Assembly: GCA_951799405.1 (NCBI GenBank)
Contig: OX637343.1
Location: 13,494,524 to 13,558,523 of the forward strand
From: Agapetus fuscipes
Lineage: Eukaryota; Arthropoda; Insecta; Trichoptera; Glossosomatidae
Length of the DNA: 64,000 nucleotides
Reading direction: 5' to 3'
Shown here: in pieces, positions 63,046 to 64,000 of the stretch
Layout of the letters: every line of letters starts with the position of its first letter
Numbering within the stretch: the stretch's first letter is position 1
Notes under the pieces: generated by a model
Database searches by the model: none
What the model saw: the letters and a program-made list of their open reading frames with translations, nothing else
Told to the model about the DNA's origin: nothing
Made by a program: the position numbers and the translations under genes

Positions 63046-64000
63046 GTACACATTCCAGGATGTGTACTAATGCGACAGGGTTGCATAATGAGCCCATGGT
63101 TATTCAAAATAATTATGGATCATTGTGTTAAACAAGCGAATCTGGAAGGGCATGGCATACAGATTGGAGAGAGAAAAGTCGGAGTTCTGCTTTATGCTGA
63201 TGATGTAGTATTAATTGCTGATTCAGCAGCGGAACTTCAGGCAATGCTCTCTAGTCTGAACCATGCTCTGTGTGTGAACAAGTTGAAAATTAATGCAAGT
63301 AAGACGAAGGTACTGATTTTTGACAGAAAGGATGAAAATAAAGAATGCACGTTTATGTTGAATGGTACAAAAGTTGAAATTGTGGATGAATTTAGATACT
63401 TGGGAAGTATGTTTGAGAAGAATGGAAAGATGACAAGAGAACTTGAGAGTAGGGTGTGCAAGGGAAAGCAAGTGGTCGGTGCAATAGGAAGAATAGCAAA
63501 GAACAAGCGATTGACGATGGATCTGAGAATGGCGGTACACAATGGCATATTGTTACCGACTTTGATGTATGGAAGTGAAGCATGGACAGTGAACGATAGC
63601 GAAATGAGTAAAGTATGTACGGTGGAAATGAAGCATTTGAGAAGCATGACAGGAAAAACTCTGAGGGATAGAGCTAGGAATGAATGGGTAAAAAAAGAAT
63701 GTAATTTGAAAGAGGATGTGAAAGTTAAGGTACAAAAGAATGTGATGAGATGGTTTGGGCATGTGGAAAGAATGAATGATGATAGACTGACAAAGTATGT
63801 ATACAAAGAAAGTGTGAAAGGAAAAAGAGGGAAGGGACGACCGAGAAAAGTATGGAGTGATCAGATTGAGGAGATTGTGAAAGAATGGGATATACAAAGT
63901 GAGCGTAAAAGAAGAAAAAGCATGAAAAAGGTGATGGATATGAATGAATTGAAAGAGGTATGTAAGGATAGGAAAAAATAGAGGCAACTCTGCAGAGGCT
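63046..64000 (+). pseudogene. LINE family Y reverse transcriptase, palm to C-terminus
   Basis: Open from the edge of the insertion to TAG 63979-63981. Motifs: RQGCIMSPWLFKIIMD (RT motif B), LLYADDVVLIA (catalytic YADD), [78 protein letters not shown]. The stop replaces the Trp of the conserved DRKKWRQLCRG end; the frame stays open after it (RQLCRG). The upstream endonuclease and fingers are absent, so the copy is 5'-truncated. It lies in pumilio intron 2. Confidence 0.88.

Overview
This is nuclear DNA of an insect: spliced genes with GT-AG introns, insect-type genes (a pickpocket channel, a Nanchung-type TRPV channel, E2F, pumilio) and a dense load of LINEs, tRNA-derived SINEs and MITEs. The order is not settled from the sequence; Lepidoptera is plausible but not shown. 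There is no bacterial or organellar content.

Layout of the genes. (1) 82-1253, +: last three exons of a pickpocket-like DEG/ENaC channel that starts upstream of the window. (2) 1645-17565, +: a complete 14-exon TRPV channel gene, best matched to nanchung, whose junction phases all agree and give 895 residues; its 8.9-kb intron 2 holds a tandem array of ~411-bp units split by a 3.9-kb non-LTR retrotransposon. (3) 20445-23920, -: dynactin subunit 3 (p24), three exons. (4) 24691-25900, +: archease, three exons including a 25-nt microexon, head-to-head with DCTN3. (5) 26944-49202, +: an E2F1-type cell-cycle transcription factor, six coding exons, with a 13-kb first intron full of repeats. (6) 56758-62545 and beyond, +: first two coding exons of pumilio, which continues past the right edge.

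Repeats. One ~240-bp dispersed repeat with a (TTAGAT)-like tail recurs at least a dozen times in both orientations and is also the seed of the 411-bp array. Two tRNA-derived SINE families (A and B), and a possible third nested in a copy of A, are scattered through introns. Several MITE-like elements have clear terminal inverted repeats, one with a perfect 8-bp target duplication. RT C-terminal pieces of several LINE families lie in introns; one at the right edge keeps a YADD motif.

The most interesting layer is a set of hammerhead-ribozyme-like motifs (CUGAUGA, stem II, GAAA, very short stem III) at about 19.5, 21.6, 34.3, 36.6, 54.5 and 60.65 kb, plus a weak one at 50.6 kb, several inside fold-back elements. 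They resemble the minimal type-I hammerheads known from Penelope-like retroelements, although no Penelope reverse transcriptase is visible here. The E2F upstream region also carries a perfect DRE, a perfect NRF1-type palindrome and an E2F-like site.
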